Below, piece after piece: positions 48,606-56,506 of a DNA stretch of 64,000 bases. The stretch is from the NCBI GenBank assembly GCA_020635655.1, contig JACJZI010000006.1, forward strand, positions 243,069 to 307,068, written 5' to 3'. The translations under genes and the position numbers were made by a program. Under the pieces are notes generated by a model, which had not been told where the DNA came from, did not search any database, and was given only the letters and a program-made list of their open reading frames with translations. Positions within the stretch are counted from its first letter, which is position 1. Each line of letters begins with the position of its first letter. The stretch comes from Flavobacteriales bacterium. GTDB taxonomy: Bacteria; Bacteroidota; Bacteroidia; Flavobacteriales_F; PHOS-HE28.

Positions 48606-49328
48606 ATGAAGGGATCTCTCCTTGTGCTTTTATGTACCGGACTGCCTGCCTTCGCCGTGGCGCAGAAAGGGTTCAGTCTGGGGTTCCGCTTGGGTGTGTC
48701 GTATTGCAATACGCCCACGAACGAGTGGGGCACGTCAACCGATTGGACCCCTGGCGGACATGCCGGCCTGGTGGCACATTACGGCTTTGGCAAAAAGGGC
48801 GCGCTGGCCACCCTGGTCGAGGCACAATTCAGCCTTCAAGGTTCCCGGGCGAGCAATGAGCTGGCCGATGATCATGACCTCGTATCCCTGTACTATGTGA
48901 ACTTCCCTGTATTGGCCCGCTACCGACTGCGGATGGGGATGTTCTTCGAAATGGGCCCGTACGTGGGCGTCCTCGTGTCCACCAACTACCACTCGGCCAC
49001 CCCCGAACCCACTGACGCGGGGGACAGGGAGGCATATCAGATGGGTATCGATCTGTTCAAGAACGGTTTTCGGCCTTTGGACTATGGAGTGACCTCCGGC
49101 GTCGGATACCTGGCCGTGTCCGGCCTCGGCGCTTCCCTGCGTTTCAACTATGGTCTGGCCGACATCTGGTCCTCCGCCGATGCGGTCGCCTTCGAAGGTC
49201 TTGGGACCATAGACACGGGCATCACCTCCAACCTGGCCGCCCAACTGTCGTTCATCTACATGATCAAGTACCACAAGGACGCACACAAAGGGCACTTCGA
49301 TCATCACCGGCACGTCCTGAAGCGTTGA
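48606..49328 (+). CDS. Outer-membrane beta-barrel protein
   Basis: A 240-residue protein with signal peptide (ending PAFAVAQ) and alternating hydrophobic strands (GFSLGFRLGVSY, HAGLVAHYGFG, GMFFEMGPYVGVLV, LGASLRFNYGLADIW and LAAQLSFIYMIKY), typical of the OMP_b-brl family. The C-terminus is His-rich (HKDAHKGHFDHHRHVLKR), which could bind metal. Function is unknown. Confidence 0.88.
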   Translation: MKGSLLVLLCTGLPAFAVAQKGFSLGFRLGVSYCNTPTNEWGTSTDWTPGGHAGLVAHYGFGKKGALATLVEAQFSLQGSRASNELADDHDLVSLYYVNFPVLARYRLRMGMFFEMGPYVGVLVSTNYHSATPEPTDAGDREAYQMGIDLFKNGFRPLDYGVTSGVGYLAVSGLGASLRFNYGLADIWSSADAVAFEGLGTIDTGITSNLAAQLSFIYMIKYHKDAHKGHFDHHRHVLKR

Positions 49329-49364
49329 TCGGATCGGTCCGAGATCGCCATCGCTCGAACGGCG

Positions 49365-49472
49365 ATGCCTCCGCGGCTCTATGCGCTTCTCCTCCTCCTC
49401 CTGTTCGCAACGACCGGTCCCACGTCCCCTTGCATGAAGGGACCGCCGAGAGATGGCATGGGGTCGCCCTGA
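49365..49472 (+). CDS. Possible small secreted peptide or gene remnant
   Basis: A 35-codon frame starting MPPRLYALLLLLLFATTGPT, a signal-peptide-like run with Cys23, then a short polar end (MKGPPRDGMGSP). It lies in the 276-bp gap between the beta-barrel gene and aconitase. No -7 element or homologous feature is visible, so it may be chance or the remains of a longer lipoprotein gene. Confidence 0.25.
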   Translation: MPPRLYALLLLLLFATTGPTSPCMKGPPRDGMGSP

Positions 49473-49604
49473 TCCGAAGCGATCACGACAGTGGGGATAC
49501 ACCCCACGACCCGGGTCGGCAACTGCAAGTCCGGTGATACCCACCGGCCCAACTTGGTCCGTGGTCCGGCTTCCGGTACCCGATCAGCAAGAACTGCGCG
49601 TTGA

Positions 49605-51875
49605 TCAATTGTTCTGCTGACGGATGAGATTCAGCGCGCTGCCCGCTTTGAACCACTTGATCTGCTGTGCATTATAGGTGTGCTCGGCCTTGATCGTGTC
49701 CTCCCTCCCGTCCTTGTGCTTGAGCACGATCGTGAGCGGCTTGTCCGGTCCGAATCCGGATAGGTCGATGAAGTCGAAACGATCGTCCTCCTGCACCTTG
49801 TCATAATCGCGCTCGTTGGCGAAGGTGAGCGCCAGCATGCCCTGCTTCTTGAGGTTCGTTTCATGGATACGGGCGAAGCTCTTCACGAGCACGGCCCGCA
49901 CGCCCAGGTGGCGTGGCTGCATGGCGGCATGTTCCCGGCTGCTCCCTTCACCGTAGTTGTGGTCGCCCACCACCACGCTGGGAATGCCCTCTGCCTTGTA
50001 GTGGCGCTGCGTGTCGGGCACCTTGCCATACTCACCTGTCAACTGGTCCTTCACCTTGTCGGTCTCCCCGTTGAACGCATTGACCGCACCTGTGAGGGTA
50101 TTGTTGCTGATGTTGTCCAGGTGTCCCCGGTAGCGAAGCCAGGGGCCGGCCATGCTGATGTGATCGGTGGTGCACTTGCCCTTCGCCTTGATCAGGAGCA
50201 CGGCATTCGTGATGTTCTTTCCGTCCCAGGCGGGGAAGGGCTCCAGAAGCTGCAGGCGGTCACTGCCGGGCTTCACGATCACCTCCACCTGGCTGCCGTC
50301 CTCCGCGGGTGCCTTGTAGCCGGGATCCTCCACGCCGAAACCTTTCGGTGGAAGCTCCAATCCCTCGGGCTCATCAAGTCTGACCTTCCCGCCCTCCTCG
50401 TTCACCAATTCGTCCGTGAGCGGATTGAAAGTGAGATCGCCCGCAATGGCCAGCGCAGTGACGATCTCCGGGGATGCCACGAACGCATGGGTGTTCGGGT
50501 TGCCGTCGTTGCGTTTGGCGAAGTTGCGGTTGAAGCTGGTGATGATGGAGTTCTTCCTGTCGGGGTCGTTGGTATGCCGCGCCCATTGGCCGATGCAGGG
50601 GCCGCAGGCGTTTGCCAGCACCACCCCACCCATCGCATCGAACTTTTCCAGGATACCATCGCGCTCCGCCGTGAAACGCACCTGTTCGGAGCCGGGGGTG
50701 ATGGTGAATTCGCTCTTGACCTTCAGTTTCTTGTCGATCGCCTGCTGGGCCAGTGATGCTGCGCGTGTCAGGTCCTCGTAGCTGCTGTTGGTGCAGCTCC
50801 CGATCAAGCCCACCTCCAACCGGGCAGGCCAGTTGTTCTTCTTCACCGCCTCACCGAACTTGCTGATGGGATGGGCCAGGTCCGGCGAGAAGGGGCCATT
50901 GACGTGCGGCTCAAGCGTGCTCAGGTCGATCTCGATCACCTGATCGAAGTACTTCTCCGGTTCGGCATAGACCTCCGGATCGCCCGTGAGGTGCTCGGCG
51001 ATGGCGTCCGCGAGCTTCGCCACCTCGGCGCGACCGGTGCCGGTCAGGAACCGTCGCATGCTGTCATCATACCCGAAGGTACTGGTGGTGGCGCCGATCT
51101 CCGCACCCATGTTGCAGATGGTGCCCTTGCCGGTGCAGCTGAGGCTTTCGGCACCAGGGCCGAAGTACTCCACGATGGCACCGGTGCCTCCCTTGACGGT
51201 AAGGACCCCGGCCACCTTCAGGATCACATCCTTGGACGCGGTCCAGCCGCTCATCTTTCCGGTCAGCTTTACGCCGATCAGCTTGGGCCACTTCAACTCC
51301 CAGGGCAGACCGCTCATCACATCGCAGGCGTCGGCGCCACCCACGCCGATGGCCACCATCCCAAGTCCACCGGCGTTCACCGTGTGGCTGTCGGTGCCGA
51401 TCATCATGCCACCGGGATAGGCGTACTGCTCGAGCACCACCTGATGGATGATCCCCGCGCCGGGCTTCCAGAAGCCGATGCCGTACTTGTTGCTGATGCT
51501 ATCCAGGAAGGTGAAGACCTCGTTGCTCTTGTTCAGTGCGTCCTGCAGGTCCTGCTTGGCACCCACGCGTGCCTGGATCAGGTGATCGCAATGCACGGTA
51601 CTGGGCACGGCCACCTGCTTGCGCCCGGTGGTCATGAACTGGAGAAGCGCCATCTGTGCGGTGGCATCCTGCATGGCCACGCGGTCCGGTGCGAAATCGA
51701 CATAATCCTTCCCGCGCTGGAAAGCTCCCTCCGCATCGCCCTGCCAGAGGTGGGCATAGAGGATCTTCTCTGTGAGCGTCAGCGGCTTACCGACCACCTT
51801 GCGGGCGGCGGCGATGCGCGAGGGAATGCGGTCGTAGACCGCCTTGATCATGTCGATGTCGAAGATCTTGGACAT
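49605..51875 (-). CDS. Aconitate hydratase (mitochondrial-type)
   Basis: A 756-residue TCA-cycle enzyme, citrate to isocitrate, with a 4Fe-4S cluster. Cluster-binding cysteines are in GSCTNSSYEDL and GGVVLANACGPCIGQW. The substrate-binding DSHTVNAGGLG and the swivelling domain with GEGSSREHAAMQPRHLG are present. Length matches mitochondrial aconitase more than AcnA or AcnB. ATG 51875 gives the family N-terminus (MSKIFDIDMIK); the frame extends to 52004 through the promoter. The next TCA enzyme, isocitrate dehydrogenase, lies at 55234-56460. Confidence 0.96.
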   Translation of the reverse strand: MSKIFDIDMIKAVYDRIPSRIAAARKVVGKPLTLTEKILYAHLWQGDAEGAFQRGKDYVDFAPDRVAMQDATAQMALLQFMTTGRKQVAVPSTVHCDHLIQARVGAKQDLQDALNKSNEVFTFLDSISNKYGIGFWKPGAGIIHQVVLEQYAYPGGMMIGTDSHTVNAGGLGMVAIGVGGADACDVMSGLPWELKWPKLIGVKLTGKMSGWTASKDVILKVAGVLTVKGGTGAIVEYFGPGAESLSCTGKGTICNMGAEIGATTSTFGYDDSMRRFLTGTGRAEVAKLADAIAEHLTGDPEVYAEPEKYFDQVIEIDLSTLEPHVNGPFSPDLAHPISKFGEAVKKNNWPARLEVGLIGSCTNSSYEDLTRAASLAQQAIDKKLKVKSEFTITPGSEQVRFTAERDGILEKFDAMGGVVLANACGPCIGQWARHTNDPDRKNSIITSFNRNFAKRNDGNPNTHAFVASPEIVTALAIAGDLTFNPLTDELVNEEGGKVRLDEPEGLELPPKGFGVEDPGYKAPAEDGSQVEVIVKPGSDRLQLLEPFPAWDGKNITNAVLLIKAKGKCTTDHISMAGPWLRYRGHLDNISNNTLTGAVNAFNGETDKVKDQLTGEYGKVPDTQRHYKAEGIPSVVVGDHNYGEGSSREHAAMQPRHLGVRAVLVKSFARIHETNLKKQGMLALTFANERDYDKVQEDDRFDFIDLSGFGPDKPLTIVLKHKDGREDTIKAEHTYNAQQIKWFKAGSALNLIRQQNN

Positions 51876-51901
51876 GGATGGCTTGTGTGGTTTTGGGGCT
51901 G

Positions 51902-51909
51902 CAAAGGTA
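51902..51909 (-). promoter_or_regulatory. -7 element of the aconitase gene
   Basis: The minus strand reads TACCTTTG, an exact TAnnTTTG, 26 nt upstream of ATG 51875. Confidence 0.6.
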
Positions 51910-51976
51910 CTCAGGTCCCTGAAGGGTTCCGAAGCGGAGGCCGTGTCACTGGCATTGCGATCGTCCAACACCATAG

Positions 51977-52002
51977 AAAAAGGGGCCCGAAGCCCCCTTT
52001 CC
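51977..52002 (-). terminator. Intrinsic terminator of the rpsF-rpsR-rplI operon
   Basis: On the minus strand AAAGGGG pairs with CCCCTTT around a C(UUCG)G-type loop, followed by a T-run (TTTTTCT). It lies 22 bp beyond the rplI stop codon. Confidence 0.85.
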
Positions 52003-52023
52003 AAATAATTCGTTCCTGTGGGA

Positions 52024-52470
52024 TCACTCCCCCACCACCTCGAAGGGGATGGTACGCATCACCTCGCGGTGGAAGGTGACCTCGGCCTCGTAGCTGCCGA
52101 TGCTCTTGATGGCCTCGCCCTTCAGCTTGATGTCCTTGCGGTCCACCGTGAAGCCGAGGGCCTTGATGGCATCGGCGATCATGATGGTGTTCACACTGCC
52201 GAAGATCTTGCCCTGTTCGCCGACCTTGGCGGCGATCTTCAGGGTGGAGCCGGAGAGCTTCTCGGCCATCGCCTCGGCCTCGGCCTTCAATTTGGCCTCC
52301 TTGTGGGCACGTTGCTTCAGGGTCTCGGCCACCTGCTTCCGGGCGCCGGGCGTGGCCACCATGGCCAGCCCACGCGGGATCAGGAAATTTCGGGCGTACC
52401 CATCGCGGACCTTCACCACGTCGTTGGCGTAGCCCAGGTCCTCCACATCTTGTTTCAGGATCACTTCCAT
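52024..52470 (-). CDS. rplI: Ribosomal protein bL9
   Basis: A 148-residue 50S protein. The N-terminal RNA-binding part MEVILKQDVEDLGYANDVVKVRDGYARN-like region (split here at residues 1-27) is the bL9 signature. A long connecting helix rich in K/A/E (residues about 45-75) and the C-terminal domain follow. It is third in the rpsF-rpsR-rplI operon, 19 bp after rpsR. No Shine-Dalgarno sequence precedes its ATG (GATACAGCC). Confidence 0.97.
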   Translation of the reverse strand: MEVILKQDVEDLGYANDVVKVRDGYARNFLIPRGLAMVATPGARKQVAETLKQRAHKEAKLKAEAEAMAEKLSGSTLKIAAKVGEQGKIFGSVNTIMIADAIKALGFTVDRKDIKLKGEAIKSIGSYEAEVTFHREVMRTIPFEVVGE

Positions 52471-52489
52471 GGCTGTATCGTTGTGGCGA

Positions 52490-52756
52490 TCACTTCAACA
52501 TATCGGCAACGTACGGCATCAACGCCAGGTGGCGGGCCCGCTTGATCGCCTGCCCCACCTTGCGCTGATACTTCAGGGAGGTGCCGGTGATACGGCGCGG
52601 GAGGATCTTGCCTTGTTCGTTCACCAGACGCAACAGGTAGTCGGCGTCCTTGTAGTCGATGTACTTGATGCCGTACTTCTGGAAACGGCAGTACTTCTCC
52701 TTCTTGGTCTCGATCGCGATGGGCGTGAGATAGCGGATCTCGTTGTTGTCGGCCAT
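52490..52756 (-). CDS. rpsR: Ribosomal protein bS18
   Basis: An 88-residue 30S platform protein with IDYKDADYLLRLVNEQGKI, PRRITG and KYQRKVGQAIKRARHLALMPY, the bS18 signature. It starts 3 bp after the rpsF stop with GATTAAGCC before ATG, so no Shine-Dalgarno. In Bacteroidota bS18, bS6 and bS21 form the pocket reported to hold the 16S 3' tail. Confidence 0.97.
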   Translation of the reverse strand: MADNNEIRYLTPIAIETKKEKYCRFQKYGIKYIDYKDADYLLRLVNEQGKILPRRITGTSLKYQRKVGQAIKRARHLALMPYVADMLK

Positions 52757-52759
52757 GGC

Positions 52760-53179
52760 TTAATCGTTGCGCTGTTCGACGTTCTCTTCCTTGCGGCGGC
52801 GGGGTGCGGGACGCTGATCGGCCGCCTCGGACGCATTGTCCTTGGGCTCGGCCATCTTGTTGCGACGCCGATGGGCGAATTCCTGATGGTGCTTGTCCAT
52901 CTTCACGGTCAGGAAACGCAGGACCCGCTCATCGCGGCGGTATTCGGTCTCGAGCTTGTCCACGAACGTGGCTTCGCTCTCGAACTCGAACAGGTGGTAG
53001 AAGCCCGAGGACTTCTTCTGGATGGGATACGCGAGCTTGCGCATCCCCCAGCTCTCTTCGTGGTGGACCTTCCCACTGCCTTTCTTGATCAGGTCTTTGA
53101 ACTTCTTGACCGCCTCCTTTGTCTGGTCCTCGGACAAAACGGGAGTTAGGATGAAGACGGTCTCGTACCGGTTGGTCAT
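52760..53179 (-). CDS. rpsF: Ribosomal protein bS6
   Basis: A 139-residue 30S platform protein that pairs with bS18. MTNRYETVFILTPVLSEDQ and WGMRKLAYPIQKKSSGFYH are family motifs. It has a basic/acidic low-complexity tail of about 40 residues (from HRRRNKMAEPKDN on) that is longer than in E. coli, where the tail is glutamate-rich. ATG 53179 gives the family N-terminus; the frame extends to 53236 through the promoter region. Confidence 0.97.
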   Translation of the reverse strand: MTNRYETVFILTPVLSEDQTKEAVKKFKDLIKKGSGKVHHEESWGMRKLAYPIQKKSSGFYHLFEFESEATFVDKLETEYRRDERVLRFLTVKMDKHHQEFAHRRRNKMAEPKDNASEAADQRPAPRRRKEENVEQRND

Positions 53180-53205
53180 GTGACTGCTTCGGTTAAAATG
53201 GGCCG

Positions 53206-53213
53206 CGAATATA
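53206..53213 (-). promoter_or_regulatory. -7 element of the rpsF operon
   Basis: The minus strand reads TATATTCG, one mismatch to TAnnTTTG, 26 nt upstream of the rpsF start codon. Confidence 0.5.
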
Positions 53214-53347
53214 CAGGAAATCCGGCGGTTGGCCATCCCTGGTCGATGGCATCGTTTGACACCTGGAGCTCAGGTCGGGATGCCGGAAGCACTTCACCCC
53301 CTTCACGATCGTGAAGAACTCCTCGGGTCCGCACAGCGCCCCCCGGC

Positions 53348-53355
53348 TATCTTCG
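53348..53355 (+). promoter_or_regulatory. -7 element of dnaX, 12 nt from the start codon
   Basis: TATCTTCG, one mismatch to TAnnTTTG; ATG 53368 follows after 12 nt. It lies downstream of the more upstream in-frame ATG (53311), which supports the start used here. Confidence 0.55.
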
Positions 53356-53367
53356 CCCCAGGACCCG

Positions 53368-55158
53368 ATGGACAAGTTCGTTGTCAGCGCCAGGAAGTAC
53401 CGCCCGGCCACCTTTGATTCGGTGGTGGGCCAGGAGGCCGTGACGGGCACCCTGAAGAACGCGATCCTGAACAAGCACCTGGCCCAGGCCTTCCTGTTCT
53501 GCGGCCCCAGGGGCGTGGGCAAGACCACCTGTGCCCGGATCCTGGCGCGCACCATCAACTGCGAGGACCTTGGCGACGACCTGGTCCCTTGCGGCAAGTG
53601 CGACCCCTGCCGCACCTTCGAGGAAGGACACAGCCTGAACATCTATGAGCTGGACGCGGCCAGCAACAACAGCGTTGACAACATTCGTGACCTGATCCTC
53701 CAGGTGCAGATCGCGCCGCAGGTCGGCAGTCGCAAGGTGTACATCATCGACGAGGTGCACATGCTGAGCCAGTCGGCGTTCAATGCCTTTCTGAAGACAT
53801 TGGAGGAGCCTCCCTCCTATGCCATTTTCATCCTGGCCACCACCGAGAAGCACAAGATCCTGCCCACGATCCTGAGCCGCTGCCAGGTGTTCGATTTTCG
53901 GCGCATCACCATTGGCGACATGGTGGCCCACCTGCAGTCCATCGCGGACCGGGAGGGGATCGAAGTGGAGCCACAGGCCCTGCATGTGATCGCCCAGAAG
54001 GCCGATGGCGGATTGCGGGATGCGCTCTCGATCTTCGACCAGATGGTCAGCTTTGCCGGTCACAAGGTCACCTACCAGGACGTCGTGAAGAACCTGAACG
54101 TCCTGGACCACGACCACTATTTCCGGTTGACCGAACAAATGCTCCAGGGCGATATTCCTGCCTGTCTGGTGGAATTCGATACGATCCTGCAGAACGGGTT
54201 CGAAGGCCACCTCTTCGTCAGCGGTCTCGCCCGGCATTTGCGCGACCTGTTGGTGTGCAAGGACCCGCGTTCGGCCGAACTGCTGGAAGTAAGCGAGGAA
54301 GTGGCCAAGCGCTACATCGAACAGGCCGCGAACTGCAGCCACGAGATCCTGGTGAAGGGCCTGGACCTGCTCGGTCTATGCGACGTTCGTTACAAGGCCA
54401 GCAAGGAACCCCGCATGCTGGTGGAATTGACATTGATCCAGCTGTGCGGGCTTTCGGGAGCAGCCACCGTTGGGAACACGGTCGTCAAGAATTCGGCCGA
54501 AGTACCTGGCAATGGTGGGGCCAGCCCGGTCAAACCCGCCACCAACAGGGTTCGGGCGGACGAGCAAAAAAAAAGTCCTGACGTGACCGGTGCGGCCCCC
54601 ACGGTCGCTGAACCCGCCCCCGAGATCAGGACTTCCGATCCACCTGACGTCCGTTCCGGGGTGCCATCCGCACCAAAACGGCGCGTGGCCGGTGCCACGT
54701 CACTGAAGGAATTGGCGCGGCGACCGGGTACGGCGTCGGCGACGACCGACGGCTTCGCACAAGGCACCCTCCCAACGACCAAGGCAGACCCCAGACCTGT
54801 GAACGAGAGCCTGTTGCGCAAGGTGTGGCAGGATTTCGCACTGGCGCGAAAACGGGAAGGCCTGAACAGCCTGCACGCCACCCTCGTGGCGCATGATCCC
54901 GAGGTCGCGGGCTTGAGCGCGATCCGTTTCCTCATCGTGAACGAAGTGCAGGAGAAATACCTGCGGGACGTCGGCCTTGAACTGCTCGAGCATCTTCGGA
55001 ACGCGCTGGACGACCCCGCGTTGGACCTGAAGGTGGAAAAGGAGGAAGCTCCGGACCTGCGACCGCGCTACACACCCCTGGACCGCTTCCGGATCATGGC
55101 GGAGCGCAACCCCGCATTGCTCAAGCTGAAGGAGGACCTGGACCTGGACCTGGGCTGA
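53368..55158 (+). CDS. dnaX: DNA polymerase III subunits gamma and tau
   Basis: A 596-residue clamp-loader ATPase. AAA+ domain: P-loop GPRGVGKTT (46-54), zinc-binding cysteines Cys65/75/78/81, DEVH (128-131) and the SRC arginine-finger motif (170-172). The collar domain ends near residue 365. Then a Pro/Ala/Thr-rich linker (about 375-480) leads to a C-terminal tau-type domain. An A9 run covers codons 400-402 (see the separate site). A shift into either other frame there would end the protein at 404 or 405 residues, leaving AAA+ and collar, i.e. a gamma-like form. The start is set by the family N-terminus (DKFVVSARKYRP). Confidence 0.96.
   Translation: MDKFVVSARKYRPATFDSVVGQEAVTGTLKNAILNKHLAQAFLFCGPRGVGKTTCARILARTINCEDLGDDLVPCGKCDPCRTFEEGHSLNIYELDAASNNSVDNIRDLILQVQIAPQVGSRKVYIIDEVHMLSQSAFNAFLKTLEEPPSYAIFILATTEKHKILPTILSRCQVFDFRRITIGDMVAHLQSIADREGIEVEPQALHVIAQKADGGLRDALSIFDQMVSFAGHKVTYQDVVKNLNVLDHDHYFRLTEQMLQGDIPACLVEFDTILQNGFEGHLFVSGLARHLRDLLVCKDPRSAELLEVSEEVAKRYIEQAANCSHEILVKGLDLLGLCDVRYKASKEPRMLVELTLIQLCGLSGAATVGNTVVKNSAEVPGNGGASPVKPATNRVRADEQKKSPDVTGAAPTVAEPAPEIRTSDPPDVRSGVPSAPKRRVAGATSLKELARRPGTASATTDGFAQGTLPTTKADPRPVNESLLRKVWQDFALARKREGLNSLHATLVAHDPEVAGLSAIRFLIVNEVQEKYLRDVGLELLEHLRNALDDPALDLKVEKEEAPDLRPRYTPLDRFRIMAERNPALLKLKEDLDLDLG
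54566..54634 (+). other. Candidate programmed frameshift / slippage site in dnaX
   Basis: Nine A residues (54566-54574) read as CAA AAA AAA AGT in frame. In the -1 frame the reading continues AAG TCC TGA; in the +1 frame it reads GTC CTG ACG TGA, so both stop within four codons. AAGTCCTGA (54573-54581) has an exact inverted copy TCAGGACTT (54626-54634). Between them GTGACCG (54583-54589) can pair with CGGTCGC (54602-54608), giving a hairpin 8 nt after the run. E. coli dnaX uses A AAA AAG plus a stem-loop, and Thermus dnaX uses an A9 run, to make gamma. Confidence 0.65.
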
Positions 55159-55189
55159 TCCGGGCAGAACCTGGTTCTCCGCATCCGGC

Positions 55190-55197
55190 TACCTTTG
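55190..55197 (+). promoter_or_regulatory. -7 element of the isocitrate dehydrogenase gene
   Basis: TACCTTTG, an exact TAnnTTTG, 36 nt before ATG 55234. Confidence 0.6.
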
Positions 55198-55233
55198 CCG
55201 CGCCGTTCGCGGCCCCCTAATTCTTACGCGCTG

Positions 55234-56460
55234 ATGACCAAGATCGTGGTGAAGAATCCCGTGGTGGAACTGGACGGGGACGAGATGACCCGCATCATCT
55301 GGAAATGGATCAAGGACCAGTTGATCCTGCCCTACGTCGATGTGCCGATCGAATACTACGACCTCGGGATCGAAAAGCGCGACGCCACGGACGATCAGGT
55401 GACGGTGGACGCGGCGAATGCGATCAAGAAGCACCATGTGGGGATCAAGTGTGCCACGATCACCCCGGACGAGGCCCGGGTGGAGGAGTTCGGGCTGAAG
55501 CAGATGTGGCGGAGCCCGAACGGTACCATAAGGAACATCCTCAACGGCACCGTGTTCCGCGAGCCGATCGTGATCGGCAATGTGCCACGGCTCGTGCCGA
55601 ACTGGACCCGCCCAATCGTGATCGGACGCCATGCCTTCGGCGATCAATACCGGGCTACGGATGCGGTGATCAAGGGAAGGGGCAGGCTCACCATGACCTT
55701 CACCCCCGAGGACGGTACGGCCCCCACGACCTGGGACGTGTACGACTTCACCGGTGACGGTGTGGCCATGAGCATGTACAACACCGACGAGAGCATCGCC
55801 GGCTTCGCACGCAGCTGTTTCAACCTGGCCCTGCAGAAGAAATGGCCGCTCTATCTCAGCACCAAGAACACCATCCTCAAGCGCTACGACGGACGGTTCA
55901 AGGATGTGTTCCAGGATATCTATGAGAAGGATTTCCAGGCCGCGTTCAACGAGGCCGGCATCACCTACGAGCACCGCTTGATCGACGACATGGTGGCCAG
56001 TGCCTTGAAATGGAACGGCGGCTTCATCTGGGCCTGCAAGAACTACGATGGGGATGTGCAGAGCGACACGGTGGCACAGGGCTTCGGGTCGCTCGGCCTG
56101 ATGACCAGCGTACTGATCACACCCGACGGAGGGACCCTGGAGGCCGAGGCCGCCCACGGCACCGTGACCCGCCATTATCGCCAGCACCAGCAGGGAAAAC
56201 CCACCAGCACCAACCCGATCGCCAGCATCTTCGCCTGGACACGCGGCCTGGCCTTCCGGGGCAAGCTGGACGGGAACGCCCCCTTGATCCGATTCTGCGA
56301 GACCCTGGAGAAGGTCTGCATCGACACCGTGGAAAGCGGTAAAATGACCAAGGACCTCGCGGTCTGCATCCATGGCGATGCGGTCCTGCCGGAGCACTAT
56401 CTCACCACAGAGCGGTTCATGGCGGCCCTGCGCGAGGGATCGGAACGCCGGATGGGCTGA
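55234..56460 (+). CDS. icd: NADP-dependent isocitrate dehydrogenase
   Basis: A 408-residue TCA-cycle enzyme making 2-oxoglutarate, CO2 and NADPH. It is the homodimeric, eukaryote-like type: VVELDGDEMTRIIWKWIKDQL at the N-terminus (given in part), SPNGTIRNILNGTVFREPI, GRHAFGDQYRATD and AAHGTVTRHYR. This differs from the E. coli Icd type. The start is set by the family N-terminus and the -7 element upstream. The next gene (MATE) starts 46 bp after its stop. Confidence 0.96.
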   Translation: MTKIVVKNPVVELDGDEMTRIIWKWIKDQLILPYVDVPIEYYDLGIEKRDATDDQVTVDAANAIKKHHVGIKCATITPDEARVEEFGLKQMWRSPNGTIRNILNGTVFREPIVIGNVPRLVPNWTRPIVIGRHAFGDQYRATDAVIKGRGRLTMTFTPEDGTAPTTWDVYDFTGDGVAMSMYNTDESIAGFARSCFNLALQKKWPLYLSTKNTILKRYDGRFKDVFQDIYEKDFQAAFNEAGITYEHRLIDDMVASALKWNGGFIWACKNYDGDVQSDTVAQGFGSLGLMTSVLITPDGGTLEAEAAHGTVTRHYRQHQQGKPTSTNPIASIFAWTRGLAFRGKLDGNAPLIRFCETLEKVCIDTVESGKMTKDLAVCIHGDAVLPEHYLTTERFMAALREGSERRMG

Positions 56461-56506
56461 TCGAAGCGCATACCAGGAGGCTCGCAAAGAGCGTCCATCG
56501 TTCGGA

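Noticed and set aside
56472..56479. AGGAGG upstream of the MATE gene as a Shine-Dalgarno site
   Set aside because: It lies about 28-30 nt before the start codon, too far to act, and the 16S tail here no longer pairs perfectly with it.
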